Source: Dryas octopetala (taxonomy: Eukaryota; Streptophyta; Magnoliopsida; Rosales; Rosaceae). Taken from it: a stretch of 64,000 nucleotides of DNA. The translations under genes were made by a program, and so were the position numbers. Positions within the stretch are counted from its first letter, which is position 1. Each line of letters opens with the position of its first letter. The notes beneath the pieces were generated by a model. The model saw nothing but the letters and a program-made list of their open reading frames with translations. It ran no database searches and was not told the DNA's origin. The DNA lies in contig OY992836.1 in the NCBI GenBank assembly GCA_963921425.1, positions 3,549,825 to 3,613,824 on the forward strand, given 5' to 3'. Positions 23,340 through 34,809 of the stretch are shown in pieces.

Positions 23340-23935
23340 AATAAACCAAGTGATACAAATACAAATTAATGTGACAAGGGACTGATTTAGTTTGCAATGC
23401 AAGATGTGGGTCTGGTCTCTCAGAAGACAACTGTTTGTAATAAGTGAATGAGGGTCACTGTGGAGAAGTGGGTTTTAAAAAAAATCAGATTTTAGAGCTT
23501 ACAAGTGCAGAAATAACAAGCATTTGAAGAAGTGGAGAGGGGTATAATGGGAAAGAAATCAAAGATTGGTGGAGAGTTGCAGTTCAGTCTGACAGACAAC
23601 ACATGATAATGGGGAAGAAAGAAAGAGATAAGGGAAATTAAGTGCAATCTTAGTTGGAGGATATATTGACCAAAAAAAAGTTGGAGGATTTATTGGAAGA
23701 ATGAGATGAGAACACAAAGATACAAAACAGGGGGCAGGCCGAAATAGGCCTTATCCTAGTAAAAGAGTATGAGAACAATGTAGAATAATTTGGCAAAATG
23801 GTCCCCCCATGTCTCTCCTCATTTATTAATTCAGTCAAACTGACCCACCCAATCAATTGTTAATGTCGTTGAACTTTGAATTCCACCAATATATACAACT
23901 TTGAAAAGTAATAAAATTATGCCTGTGACTGACTG

Positions 23936-23940
<5 letters not shown>
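23340..23940. other. Upstream region of the U-box gene
   Basis: Presumed promoter and leader of the minus-strand U-box gene. I cannot fix a TATA box with confidence. A mini-insertion scar lies at 23653-23694 and a GA repeat follows. Confidence 0.5.
23653..23694 (+). repeat. Mini-insertion scar: GACC-A8 with 15 bp target duplication
   Basis: GTTGGAGGATATATT (23653-23667) and GTTGGAGGATTTATT (23680-23694) flank only GACC plus eight A. One mismatch separates the copies. It lies about 320 bp upstream of the U-box start codon. Confidence 0.65.

Positions 23941-23967
<27 letters not shown>
23941..23967. repeat. (GA)n microsatellite
   Basis: Thirteen GA units upstream of the U-box gene. Confidence 0.95.
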
Positions 23968-23970
<3 letters not shown>

Positions 23971-24599
23971 TGGCAATGTTTATAAAGGAATTAAGAGAAA
24001 AACTTACCTATAATAGAAATAGGGGTTAATTTGACATCTTAAGAGATAATTTTTATTTTAAAATTGGAGAAATTTTTATGTGATGAAATATAAAAATATA
24101 TGTACTATCATGTTATTAAATTGAGATACAAAATCAGTAATATTTTGTTGCAGGAAAATTTCTCTCAGAAATCCAACTATAAAAAATCAACAAAAACTCA
24201 AAGTTTTTGAACAGGGCAAGCTCTCCTTTACATCACTTAATTGGTTTTCAAACTTTTGCTTGGACTCGATGTACTCAGACCCTTGTGTGCTTGTCTTTAC
24301 ATGTCATGTCTGCTTATGAGTTTGAACAACTTTTGAGTTGGAACAACTTTTGTCCTTAGGTCTTATGTGTGTTCTAGAAAGTTGGTGAGTCATGGTATGT
24401 TTATATGAAGACTTCAAGTTCATGAACTAGGCAATTTGTGAGATTCGAATAGAATTATCCCTCCAAATTGTAGAGCAATACGAAATTTATATAGAGAACA
24501 AATTTGATCCCACTTAATAATGACCGTTCTATAATTTTCAAGCTCATATAAGTCTTTACTAATTTGTTCACCACCTTGTTTTAAAGACGCTACTAAATT

Positions 24600-24765
24600 A
24601 AGTATGGTTAAATTTTTGGCTTATCCACGAAAATACTTCCTAAAATTAATTTTTTTTATTTTACTCCCTTAAAGTTAAATCTTTTTACTTTATCCTCCGA
24701 ACTTTACAAATGACTAATTTCGTCAACTTTATCCATTTGTCAGTTAAAAAAAACTAATGTAGCGC
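24600..24765. repeat. One-armed remnant of a long-inverted-repeat MITE
   Basis: Text such as TTTACTCCCTTAAAGTTAAA, ATCCTCCGAACTTTACAAA and TTTCGTCAACTTTATCC resembles one arm plus core of the MITEs at 12757 and 34105. No matching inverted arm follows, so it looks truncated. Confidence 0.4.
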
Positions 24766-24809
24766 CTATGTGGATGGGCATTTTGAGAATTTACTAAAAG
24801 AAGAAAAGA

Positions 24810-24828
24810 GGGGGGGGGGGGGGGGGGG
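24810..24828. repeat. Poly(G) run, 19 bases
   Basis: Nineteen consecutive G within a GC- and CT-rich patch (24800-24965). Overlapping Gly/Pro-rich open frames are low-complexity artefacts. Run length may be inexact in the assembly. Confidence 0.9.
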
Positions 24829-27800
24829 AGGAGCAGACCCTCCCCCAACATGCCAACAGCCTCCCCGCGCCGGCCACCCCCTCCACGCCGGCCTCCCTCC
24901 CCGCAACGGCCACCCCTCTCTCTCTCCCTTTCTTTTTCTCTCTCTCTTTATGTCTCTCTCTCCACCTGACTTTAGATTTCCTGCACAAAAGCTCACATAG
25001 GAATGAACCAAAAAGCTCTCAGATTTCTTGCATATTGTCACACCCCAAAGTGGGGCCTATCACTTTGAGGATGTGGCATCTTAGTCACCAACCTTGAGAT
25101 TAACATCATCCTAAAGTCAATGATCAATGTAAGACTAATTGACACTAGAGTTTGAAATAAAATATCAGAGTAAAATTTTTGCTTTTTAACAAAAACAAAT
25201 ACAACCAGCAGAAGCTTTCCTAAGTGGTGAGCTTGTGAGTTTAAAAATGAATTCTTAAAATGAGAAAATAGGCCCTTAGTTTGAAATTCAATGAGTGAAG
25301 CAAAATAACAAAAGAGAATTCATTAAACCTTTTAAATAGAAAACCAATTGTAAATTGAAACAAAGTATGAAGTGAGTAATGAGTCATTCTAATCCTTAGA
25401 GTATCAAGTCCACAAAATTCTTAACTAAAAGATAAAATAAAGGTGGAGATAAGAAAACTGATTGTTACACACTCATCCATGCTAGGATCCCCTTCACTTG
25501 AGAAATGAGATGTTGGTGGTGTTGGAACTTCTACACTTGGAGACCTATATCTTTAGTTGCTCCTTCCTCCTTCAGAACTTGTAAGATCCACAAAGCTAAC
25601 CAAAATTCATCATAGGGTTTTCTGCACTTAATAAACTGTATAGGAGTGAGTATCACCAAAAGCAACTGATCATTTACTCAACTAGTCCAAATCATTTTCC
25701 AAACATTGAAAATAGTTTAGATAAGAAAGTAAGGCTTTAAGAAACTTTTTTGCCAAACTAGCCAGATTTGCAAGCATAACATTTATAGGGCATCCAAACA
25801 ATATTGACATATTCAAACCAAAATATAATATGTGGAACTTATAACAAGAATGCACTTTGTTTGAGGTTCTTAGAACAATACATTGATATAAATCAAACTA
25901 AGAGATCATTTCTTGGTCTCGGGTTACCTTGTATATTCCAACAAATATCATAATTAACCATGAATCATTTCATGAAATGCAAATGCATGTTTAAAGGTAA
26001 AATACAATGCAATGCGTACATTTTCTCTATGACAAAGCAAACCTCTTAAAATTCAAATACAGTAGACTTATTCCCTAATTAATTTGTAATTTTTATTACC
26101 CATATCCCCATATTCTACTAATGATTTAGTAGGTCTAGATAGTGATATGTTCTTCATTGAAAGTAGATAACTCTATCTATTCCCATCTAGCATATTCTTA
26201 AAACACATAACCAATTATATATAAAACCTGTATGCATACTTTTAGGGGATTAAACCTAAGGATAGAGTAAGAACTGTACGTTCCCCTTCATTTCTAATTA
26301 GGAAGTCCAAACACTCAAAACACATTAGTGTAAACATTCTTGATTCAACAACTATGAATGTTAATGTAATGCATTGGCAACCCCTTTGAAGGGAAGTTCT
26401 ACCATCAATGAACCATATATATAAAATGCATAATAAATCATGTAATGATAGTCTCATATATGCATGTTAAGTTCATTATATCATTTATTTAAATCATGCT
26501 TCACATCCAACTAGTGTAGACAAGAAAGTACACTAAGAGCAATTTTAATAAAGCAAGCAGATTCACATTGATTCAATTTAAGGAAAAGAAATAACTAATG
26601 GTTCCCTTATTAGTTCAATCCTTTTATTTTCCTTAAAACAGTTTTCCTCAAGATTGTGTGAGATCATTGAGTGAAGAAATTAGTTCATTTTCTCCTAGGA
26701 TTACTACCAATTATGCAAATCCTATAGAATCATTCTAGGTGTAATCCGATTTCATTTTAAGTAAAGAAATGATTTCCAAGTTGATTAAGCAAGTTGAAGT
26801 CATCAACATATCTTACTATGTTGAGATTCTTTTTCAAATAATCAGTAAAACAATGAAACTAGGTTCCAAATTATTCTAATTTGTTTCAAGTACTCACTTC
26901 AATTATGCAAGATATCAATTATTTATCCAAAGGCATGTAACTAGGTTGTTAGTCTTGGGTTCATGCATGTAGAGGGCTGCGAGTTATACTTAATTCATCC
27001 TAACTGCAATCTAATTGTAAGAAACACTAGTTCAAATTACATTTACTTTTTACAGCAAGTTAAAGTCATCAACATGCCTACACATGTTGATTTAGTTTTA
27101 AAAATACAAAGCATATTATGTAACAAGGCAAACTGCACATACCTAATTAGTTTGAATTGATTAACAAATTCAGGTTTCTTTCCCAACATGATGAAGTGAG
27201 TTGAAGTCATCAACATGCCATGTCATGTTGGTACGTTCTCTCACTCAAAGTAAACAACTTATAACAAAGTGAAATTGAGGCTATAGGATAAAGGCAGATC
27301 AAGTTGTTTATATAGAAACTTAGTGATTAATTGCAAACACATTTTAAGTATTTCAAACACAATACACAGCCAAGCATTCAACACCAAAAGCACAATCACA
27401 AGCACATATACATAGAGGTACATAGGTATAAAGAAAAAGGCATAGGGTTTTAAGTGGACTAGCTCCCCCTACCTCAAATTTAGTCTTTGCCTTTGCTGTT
27501 GTCCCAACAAGTGGTTTCCCTGGTTTAAAGCATAAAGCATAACAAAATCAGAAATGGCATTCTTTAAACAAATTTAGGGTTTTATAGGTTTTAATGTCTT
27601 AAGAGACAAGTTAAGTTGCATCAGAGATTTCAAAAAAAAAAAATTGAAGTCTAACCCTTCAAGAGTTATAAATAATGTATTAAAGCACAAATTAAAGCTT
27701 AAAGACATCACAAAAGTTATGACAGAAAGATAGGCATGTTGCAGAAATCAATTTCAAGGCTTTAGTTGAAAATAAGGGGTTTGACAGCCCAATTTCTGAT

Positions 27801-29104
27801 CCAAGGGTAATTGGACTCCCTCATGTTCCCAGAAAACACATTGATACTCATGTCCAAAAATTTTTAAAGCATTTGGAGTTGTGCAAGTGGGGTTTTCGAA
27901 GTGCTAGATCTCACATCAAAAACTGAAATTCTGCATAATCACTGTTCATGTGGTAAAAAATGTCATTTTTGTGTATACAGAACCAAATCGAGTGAGACCA
28001 ATTGAAAAATGTTTGAAATCACATTTAAAAGCTACTGTAACAATTTCAAATCAAAATTACAAGTGTATCAAAATTCATGTATAAAAACCTAATGCTTCTC
28101 TTTATGAAAACATGCAGAAAATTGTAGCAACTTGTAAAAATCACTATAAATCCATAACACATTGGATTTGAGTAATTCTTGATACTAAAGAAAGGTTAAG
28201 ATGTATAGTTTCTCACATTAAAACAGTTTTGTCAATTTCCTAAAGGATTGATGTAGACATTGAAAACATGGCAATAAGGTCAATAAGTTGAAAATCAGCC
28301 AAACAAGGTTTTAAAAACATGAAAATCTATTGATTTTCGAAATGCAACTTATCCTAGTCATCCTACCATCATTCTAATTCTAAGAACTGATAATAAAGAA
28401 CTTGAGAGTTTGGTTGGGAGGTTTCTTACCATAATTCCCTTCGAAGGCAGTGTAGCTGCACTTTTCCTCTTTTCTTGATTCCTTGAATCTTTCAAGTCTC
28501 TCTCTCTTTCTCTATGTCCCTTTCTTTTTTTCCTTCTCTCTTTCTCTTGTTGGATCCTGAATTAAATGTGGAAGGTTTGTCTGAATGCAGGTTGGTTTTT
28601 AAAAGGGTGGAATATGGTTGTTGGAGAGGAAACTGAAGAGTCACCTCTTCAATTTTCTCTTAACTGGTGTGGGAAAGGGTTCAAGGCTAGTTGTCAGGGT
28701 TTTGGTTTTCCCAAGAGGGCTTTGGTTGGCTAACCAATCTTCTAAGGCCTACTTAAGTGAATAATTAATCTATTAGACTAGACTTAACAACTCATTAACC
28801 AATCCAAAGTCTTTCCTTGTTTTAATTCACTTAAATAAAAACCATTATTAGATTGTTTTTCCTTTTATTTTCAATTTGCTGAAAATACACTCAATTCCTC
28901 TTATGAACATCATTACTCCTCACCTATGGTTCATCCTATTTTCCAATTGATCAAGTAACCTAGGGTTTTAGCCTTTTTTAAGTAGGCCGGTCAATGCTAG
29001 GGTTTCAAGGTCAAACCATTTGATCCTTGATATTCCTTTGGTCAACTCTTGATATTCTAAACCTAATTCAAGTATAAAAATCACGCACATGCACAAGTGC
29101 CCTG

Positions 29105-29400
29105 TGTTAGGGGTTGCTTTTGTATTGCCACAACCAAGCTTGTCTAAGGTCATTAGTCAAGCCTTTGGCCGCTTGCTTGTGTGCAAGGGTATTTTAGTAA
29201 TTAGCAAAATAGTTAATTTTCTTTTTGGAGGAATTATGACTCCTCGTACATTTTGATGTTTCTTGGTGTAATCTTGAAAATGACTCAGAATGCTCTTTAC
29301 AGGGGGGTGACTAGTCGGTGGAATGCTGGGCTAGCTCACTAGCATAGGTTAGCAAGTGCCGCACGGTCCGTCTTACGCTGTGAAAAGCCGGCCCATGATA
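29105..29400 (+). repeat. 5' LTR of the chromovirus
   Basis: 296 bp starting TGTTAGGGG, adjoining the primer-binding site. It is nearly identical to 33497-33792, with about five substitutions and no length change. Confidence 0.95.
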
Positions 29401-29402
29401 AT

Positions 29403-29414
29403 TGGTATCAGAGC
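29403..29414 (+). other. Primer-binding site (tRNA-Met type)
   Basis: TGGTATCAGAGC directly after the 5' LTR matches the 3' end of initiator methionine tRNA, the usual primer for plant LTR elements. Confidence 0.9.
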
Positions 29415-32400
29415 GTGGTTACCTAGCAATCGGAAACAATGTCCCGAATGACGAATGCGCAACATTTTGATTGGATTGATGATCGATTGGGAGAGCTTGC
29501 AGGATTCCCAGATAGCTTTGCTGAGCTTTCTGCTGAGGTACAAAGCTATAATCTACCCGAGCTTGTGAGCAAGGTCGGAGCGCTAGAAGATTTGGCGGAC
29601 AGGGTAGTAGCTTTGGAGAAGAGAAAGAGTTCCATGGGCGCAGCAAGCTCGATTGCCATCGGCCCGATGGGTGATATGATTCAGGGTCTTTCGAAAGCTA
29701 TTAATGAGCTGACGGAAGATTTCCAAGTCGAGATTGGAGCAATCAGAATGGAGCTTGGAGAAATGAACAAGTCCCTCAAGCCTAACTAAAGTAAAAGTGG
29801 GGGAGCAGAGACAAGAAACTCAAACTCAGGAGGGATCGAAAGAAGAAACTCGAATCTTCGAGATACAGCACAATCCCGACCTCAGAATTCGACTGGCTTC
29901 AAACCCAGATCTCTTGCATGCTTTTTATGTAATGGGCCACACAGAGTGGCCGAATGTCCTCACAAATCTGCATTAAATGCTTTACAAGCTTCTATTAATT
30001 CGCAGGAAACAGGTGAGGAGCAAGAACAGGAGGTGGAGCCTGGCCACATGGGAGCTTTGAGATTCTTGGGGGCCATGAAGAAGCAGATGGGCAATTCCCA
30101 AAAGACCCCAGATAAAGGCCTCATGTTCGTGGAGGCAACAATAAATGGCAAAGCCGCTCGAAGAGTGATGGTTGACACAGGTGCCACCCACAACTTCATT
30201 TCAACAGGTGAAGCCCAAATGTTAGGTCTAAAGCTTGAGAAGGACGTCGGGCGTATGAAGGCCGTGAATTCCGAAGCCTTGCCAACAACCGGCGTGGCCA
30301 AAAAGGTGCACATTAAGCTCGGGTCGTGGGAAGGAGAAACGGACCTCGTGGCTGTGCAAATGGATGATTTTGATGTTATCTTGGGGATGGAGTTCCTCCT
30401 AGAAACGAAGGCCATTCCCATCCCAGCCGCACACAACTTACTAATTATGGGTGAACAACCAAGCGTGGTCCCTGCCAAGATAAAGAAGCCTAGTGAGCCC
30501 CGTTTCTTATCAGCTATACAATTCAAAAAGGGAGTGAAGCGCCATGAGCCATCTTATGTGTTGGTCCCTATAGTGAAGGATGAGATGAAAGGGGAGCCTG
30601 TCCCGCCAAAGATTGAGAAAGTCCTGAAGACCTACCAAGATGTGATGCCCAATGAACTTCCGAAGTCTCTACCACCAAGAAGGAGTATAGACCATCAGAT
30701 TGAGCTCCTCCCTGGGGTAAGACCACCGGCTAAAGCACCATACCGAATGGCCCCTCCCGAGTTAGCCGAGTTGCGAAGACAGTTGGATGAGCTACTCAAC
30801 GCCGGGTTTATTAGGCCCTCAAAGGCCCCATTCGGAGCACCTGTCCTATTCTAGAAAAAACATGACGGGAGTCTCAGGTTATGTGTCGACTATCGAGCTC
30901 TCAACAAGGTCACGGTGTGCAACAAGTATCCCATTCCCTTAATTGCCGACTTATTTGATCAATTGAGCAATGCCAAATTCTTCACCAAGCTGGACCTTAG
31001 GTCGGGTTACTACCAAGTACGCATTGCTGAAGGGGATGAACCGAAGACTACATGTGTCACCCGCTATGAAGCTTTCGAATTTATGGTAATGCCGTTCGAG
31101 TTGACAAATGCACCAGCCACCTTTTGCACGCTCATGAACCAAGTTTTCCACGAGTTTTTAGACAAGTTTGTGGTGGTCTACCTCGACGACATTGTTGTCT
31201 ATAGCTCTTCACTAGAAGAACACCAAAAGCATTTGAGGCAAGTGTTTCAGAAGTTGCGGGACAATCAGCTGTTTGTGAAAAGGGAGAAATGCTCGTTCGC
31301 CCAAGTGAACATCAAATTCCTCGGTCACATAATTGAGCAGGGTCGTATCAGGATGGACATGGAGAAAGTAAGGGCTATCAGAGATTGGCCAACTCCCCGC
31401 AATGTGAAAGAACTCTGATCCTTCCTCGGGTTGTCCAACTATTATCGGCGTTTCGTGGAGGGCTACTCAAGGAGGACCACTCCCCTTACCGAGTTACTGA
31501 AGAAAGGGAAAACTTGGAATTGGGAAGATAAATGCCAGAGGGCATTTGAAGACATAAAGAGGGCGATGATGAACGATCCAGTCTTGGCTCTTCCGGACCT
31601 GACAAAACCCTTCGAGGTGCAAACAGATGCCTCAGATTTTGCTCTTGGAGGGGTTCTCTTACAAGAAGGTCATCTGGTTGCCTATAAGAGTCACAAATTA
31701 GCTGAAGCTGAGAGGAAGTACACGGCCCAAGAGAAGGAGCTGTTAGCAGTGATACATTGCCTGAGAACATGGAGGCATTAGCTACTAGGATCCAAGTTTA
31801 TTGTGAAAACAGACAACTCGGCGGTCAGTCATTTCTTGTCATAGCCTAAGCTGACGCCCAAACAAGCCCGATGGCAGGAATTTCTTGCAGAATTTGACTT
31901 CACCTTCGAGCATAAAGCCGGGCATACCAATCAAGTAGCGGATGCCCTTAGTCGAAAAGCTGAGTTTGCGGCCTCACAATCACTTGCAGCATTGTCAGGT
32001 AGCATAGTGGCTACAACTGTGCTGGAGCGCATAAGAGAAAGTTTGGGCAAAGATTCTGTAGCTCAATCCATCATGAAGCTTGCTAATGAAGGAAAGACCC
32101 GCCGGTTCTGGGTCGAAGACCAGTTATTGTGGACGAAGGGAGGAAGGTTGTTCGTCCCGAAGGCAGATGGGTTGCGGAGGATGCTATTGCGAGAATGCCA
32201 CGACACCCTGTGGGCTGGGCACCTAGGTTGGCAGAGAACACATGCTCTTTTGAAGCAAAGATACTACTGGCCCCAGATGCGTGATGATGTCGTGGAATAC
32301 ACCAAGACTTGCCTCACTTGCCAGCAAGACAAAGTGGAGAGACAGAAAACTCCAGGGTTGCTTGAGCCGCTTTCAATCCCCACTCGACCTTGAGAAAGTG

Positions 32401-33484
32401 TCTCCCTAGACTTTATTGCAAGCCTACCGAAGGTTAAAAACCTCAGTAGCATCTTAGTGGTCGTGGACAGGTTCTCGAAATATGCAACCTTTATCCCAAC
32501 TTCGAAGTCTTGTCCAGCAGAAGAGACGGCCAGGCTATTCTTCAAGTATGTGGTGAAATATTGGGGAGTTCCCAAGAACATCGTGAGTGATCGAGATCCC
32601 AGGTTCACATGTACATTATGGTCTGAACTATTCAACTTACTTGGTTCTCAGCTTAACATCTCTTCAACTTATCACCCGCAGACAGACGGCCAAACAGAAA
32701 GGTTCAATGGGCTCTTGGAAGAATACTTGCGCCACTTTGTGAATGCCAACCAGAAGAATTGGGTACAATTACTAGATACTGCCCAATTTTGTTTCAACTC
32801 CCAGAAGAGCTCGACCACCAACATGAGCCCATTTGAAATCGTGATGGGACAACAACCTCTCTTGCCACACACAGTCGATGAGAATTACACAGGGGAGAAC
32901 CCCAGAGCCTTCAAGTTCACAAAAGAATGGAAGACCAATTCTGAGATTGCTAGAGCTTACCTGGAGAAAGCATCCTCCAGAATGAAGAAGTGGGCGGATC
33001 GTGGACGCAGGCCATTAAAGTTCCAAGTGGGGGACCTAGTCCTGATCAAGCTGATGCCAGAACAATTCAGATTCCTCCGCGACAGAGATCGAAGACTCAT
33101 ACGCAAGTACAAGGGGCCAGCTCCCGTCCTCGCCAAAGTTGGTAAAGCCTCCTACAAGATTGACGTTCCCTCCTGGATGAAGGTGCATCCCGTCTTTCAC
33201 GTCAGCAATCTCAAGCCCTACAACCCAGACTCAGAAGATCCAGCACGAAACCAACCAGTCAGAACTGCCGTCGACATCAAGCTGCCGAAGACCAGAGAAG
33301 TTGAAGAGATTCTCGCCGACAGAGTGGTGGTCAATGCCAGACGTCCGCGCATGGAGTTCCTCGTCAAATGGAAAGGATTAAGTGACGAAGAGACAAGCTG
33401 GGAGAAGGCTGAAGACTTACAACAATTCAAGCAGAAGATTGAAGAGTTCCTGGCTACAGAGTCGTCGAGGACGCCGACAGCTTA

Positions 33485-33496
33485 AGTGGGGGAGGA
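33485..33496 (+). other. Polypurine tract
   Basis: AGTGGGGGAGGA ends immediately before the 3' LTR, the expected site for plus-strand priming. Confidence 0.85.
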
Positions 33497-33792
33497 TGTT
33501 AGGGGTTGCTTTTGTATTGCCACAACCAAGCTTGTCCAAGGTCATTAGTCAAGCCTTTGGCCGCTTGCTTGTGTGCAAGGGTATTTTAGTAATTAGCAAA
33601 ATAGTTAATTTTCTTTTTGGAAGAATTATGACTCCTCGTACATTTTGATGTTTCTTGGTGTAATCTTGAAAATGGCTCAGAATGCTCTTTACAGGGGGGT
33701 GACTAGTCGGTGGAATGCTGGGCTAGCTCACTAGCATAGGTTAGCAAGTGCCGCACGGTCCGTCTTACGCTGTGAAAAGCCGGCCCGTGACA
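33497..33792 (+). repeat. 3' LTR of the chromovirus
   Basis: 296 bp, TGTTAGGGG to CCCGTGACA, followed by the CCCTG target copy. Partner of 29105-29400. Confidence 0.95.
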
Positions 33793-34104
33793 CCCTGCAT
33801 ATGTGATCCGAGAATACCTACTAAAACACTTAAACAATTTAATTGTTTTCCACAAAACAAAATGTGCATGCATAATTATTTAACCAAATATGAAATAAAA
33901 ATGAGCATAAGCATATAATTTAAATCATAACAAGTGCAAAAAAGAAAATAATTTTCCATTGATCTAAACATGTGAATCAAATTCATATTTGTGATTGCAA
34001 AGAAAAATGTAAACATTAGTTCTAAACTAAAATCAATTTAGTAAAACCTCATAAACCAAAATCAGTAAGATTTGGTGTGTTACACATATAAACAGTGGCT
34101 TCAA

Positions 34105-34460
34105 TGGTTGAAGTCTACTTTGATCCCTTTAGTTGTAATTGTTATGATTTTGGTCATATAGTTTACAAATCGTTGTAATTCAAGGACAAATTAACATTTT
34201 TGTCAATTAATTCGTTAAATTAGTCATTAAATCATTAACGGTATGTAAAATTCATGATCAAAATCGAAATGGTTTAATTTATAAAGTACATGACCAAAAA
34301 CACAACAAATTTGACGATTTGATGAACAAAAATGCTAAAATATCCTTGAATTGTAACAATTTATAAACTACATGACCAAAATCATAACAATTGAAACTAC
34401 ATAGATCAAAGTGGAACTTAGCTCAAACTATAGGGACCAAAAATGAACTTTGACCCATTG
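34105..34460. mobile_element. MITE with long inverted repeats (~90 bp arms)
   Basis: The left arm (TACTTTGATCCCTTTAGTTG ... GATTTTGGTCATATAGTTTA ... AATTCAAGGA) is mirrored by the right arm (TCCTTGAATT ... TAAACTACATGACCAAAATC ... ACTACATAGATCAAAGT). The right arm extends further outward than the left, so the left terminus appears truncated close to the end of the solo LTR. No coding capacity. Confidence 0.7.
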
Positions 34461-34538
34461 TAATTCCATTCAAGTTACTAAATTCTAGCGAGCCATTTAT
34501 TTCCAAGTGCAGCTTATATATAGTCCTTTTTTTAAAAA

Positions 34539-34563
34539 ATATATATATATATATATATATATA
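34539..34563. repeat. (AT)n microsatellite
   Basis: Twelve AT units. Confidence 0.95.
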
Positions 34564-34665
34564 CAATTAAAAAGTAAAAGATTAATATAATTGAATGGGT
34601 ATTTTGTCCTCTTTGAATTATATCAGTATCTATGCATATAATTCAAAGATGAAAAAGTATATATA

Positions 34666-34809
34666 CTTGCGACCCTTGGAGCCAGGCAACAAGGGAGATA
34701 AAATCTCTTGTGAATCCCCTAAGGCTGGTGTGAATTGCCTACCTTTAACTGACTCAAGGGATTAGTCTAGTGCACGATCTAGTGCAAGGCACCCTCGGTT
34801 ACAAAAAAA
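34666..34809 (+). mobile_element. SINE, ~145 bp, with poly(A) tail and 14 bp target duplication
   Basis: The body begins CTTGCGACCC and ends CTCGGTTAC followed by a run of A. AAAAAGTATATATA flanks both sides (34652-34665 and 34810-34823). A CTTGTGAATCCCC segment (about 34708-34720) resembles the B box of a tRNA-type pol III promoter and AGCCAGGCAACAAGG (about 34681-34695) lies where an A box would be expected. Size, tail and duplication fit a tRNA-derived plant SINE. Well-matched flanks suggest a fairly recent insertion. Confidence 0.8.

Larger units (their letters stand above)
29105..33792 (+). mobile_element. Ty3/gypsy chromovirus (Reina-like), young, nearly whole but broken
   Basis: Two 296 bp LTRs flank a primer-binding site, gag-pol and a polypurine tract; the target duplication is CCCTG (29100-29104 and 33793-33797). 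In order: gag start (about 29440), a CCHC zinc knuckle (about 29915-29955), protease with DTGATHNF (about 30175), reverse transcriptase with YLDDIVVYS (about 31180), RNase H (about 31620-31950, ending VADALSRK), the integrase zinc finger (about 32190-32330), integrase core (about 32400-32850) and a C-terminal chromodomain (about 33290-33450, EEILADR...FLVKWKG...SWE). Short LTRs plus a chromodomain suggest the Reina clade. A few breaks interrupt the coding region. LTRs differ at about 5 of 296 sites, implying roughly 0.6-1.2 million years. Confidence 0.95.
25036..34084 (-). mobile_element. Large solo LTR (~4.36 kb) of a Ty3/gypsy element, split by a younger insertion
   Basis: Starts TGTCACACCCCAAAG and ends ATTTGGTGTGTTACA, inverted matches with TG...CA borders, and is flanked by an exact CATAT duplication (25031-25035 and 34085-34089). 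Subtracting the gypsy element and its duplicated target leaves about 4.36 kb with no coding region, so it is one very long LTR remaining as a solo copy. LTRs of this length with ends such as GGTGTGACA are known in large plant gypsy lineages (Tekay/Del type), which suggests minus orientation; this is inference. It contains a CT-rich tract (28490-28555) and repeated TCAACATG motifs. Confidence 0.75.

Noticed and set aside
24770-25041. Gly/Pro-rich frames around the poly(G) run
   Set aside because: Low-complexity composition with no conserved wording.
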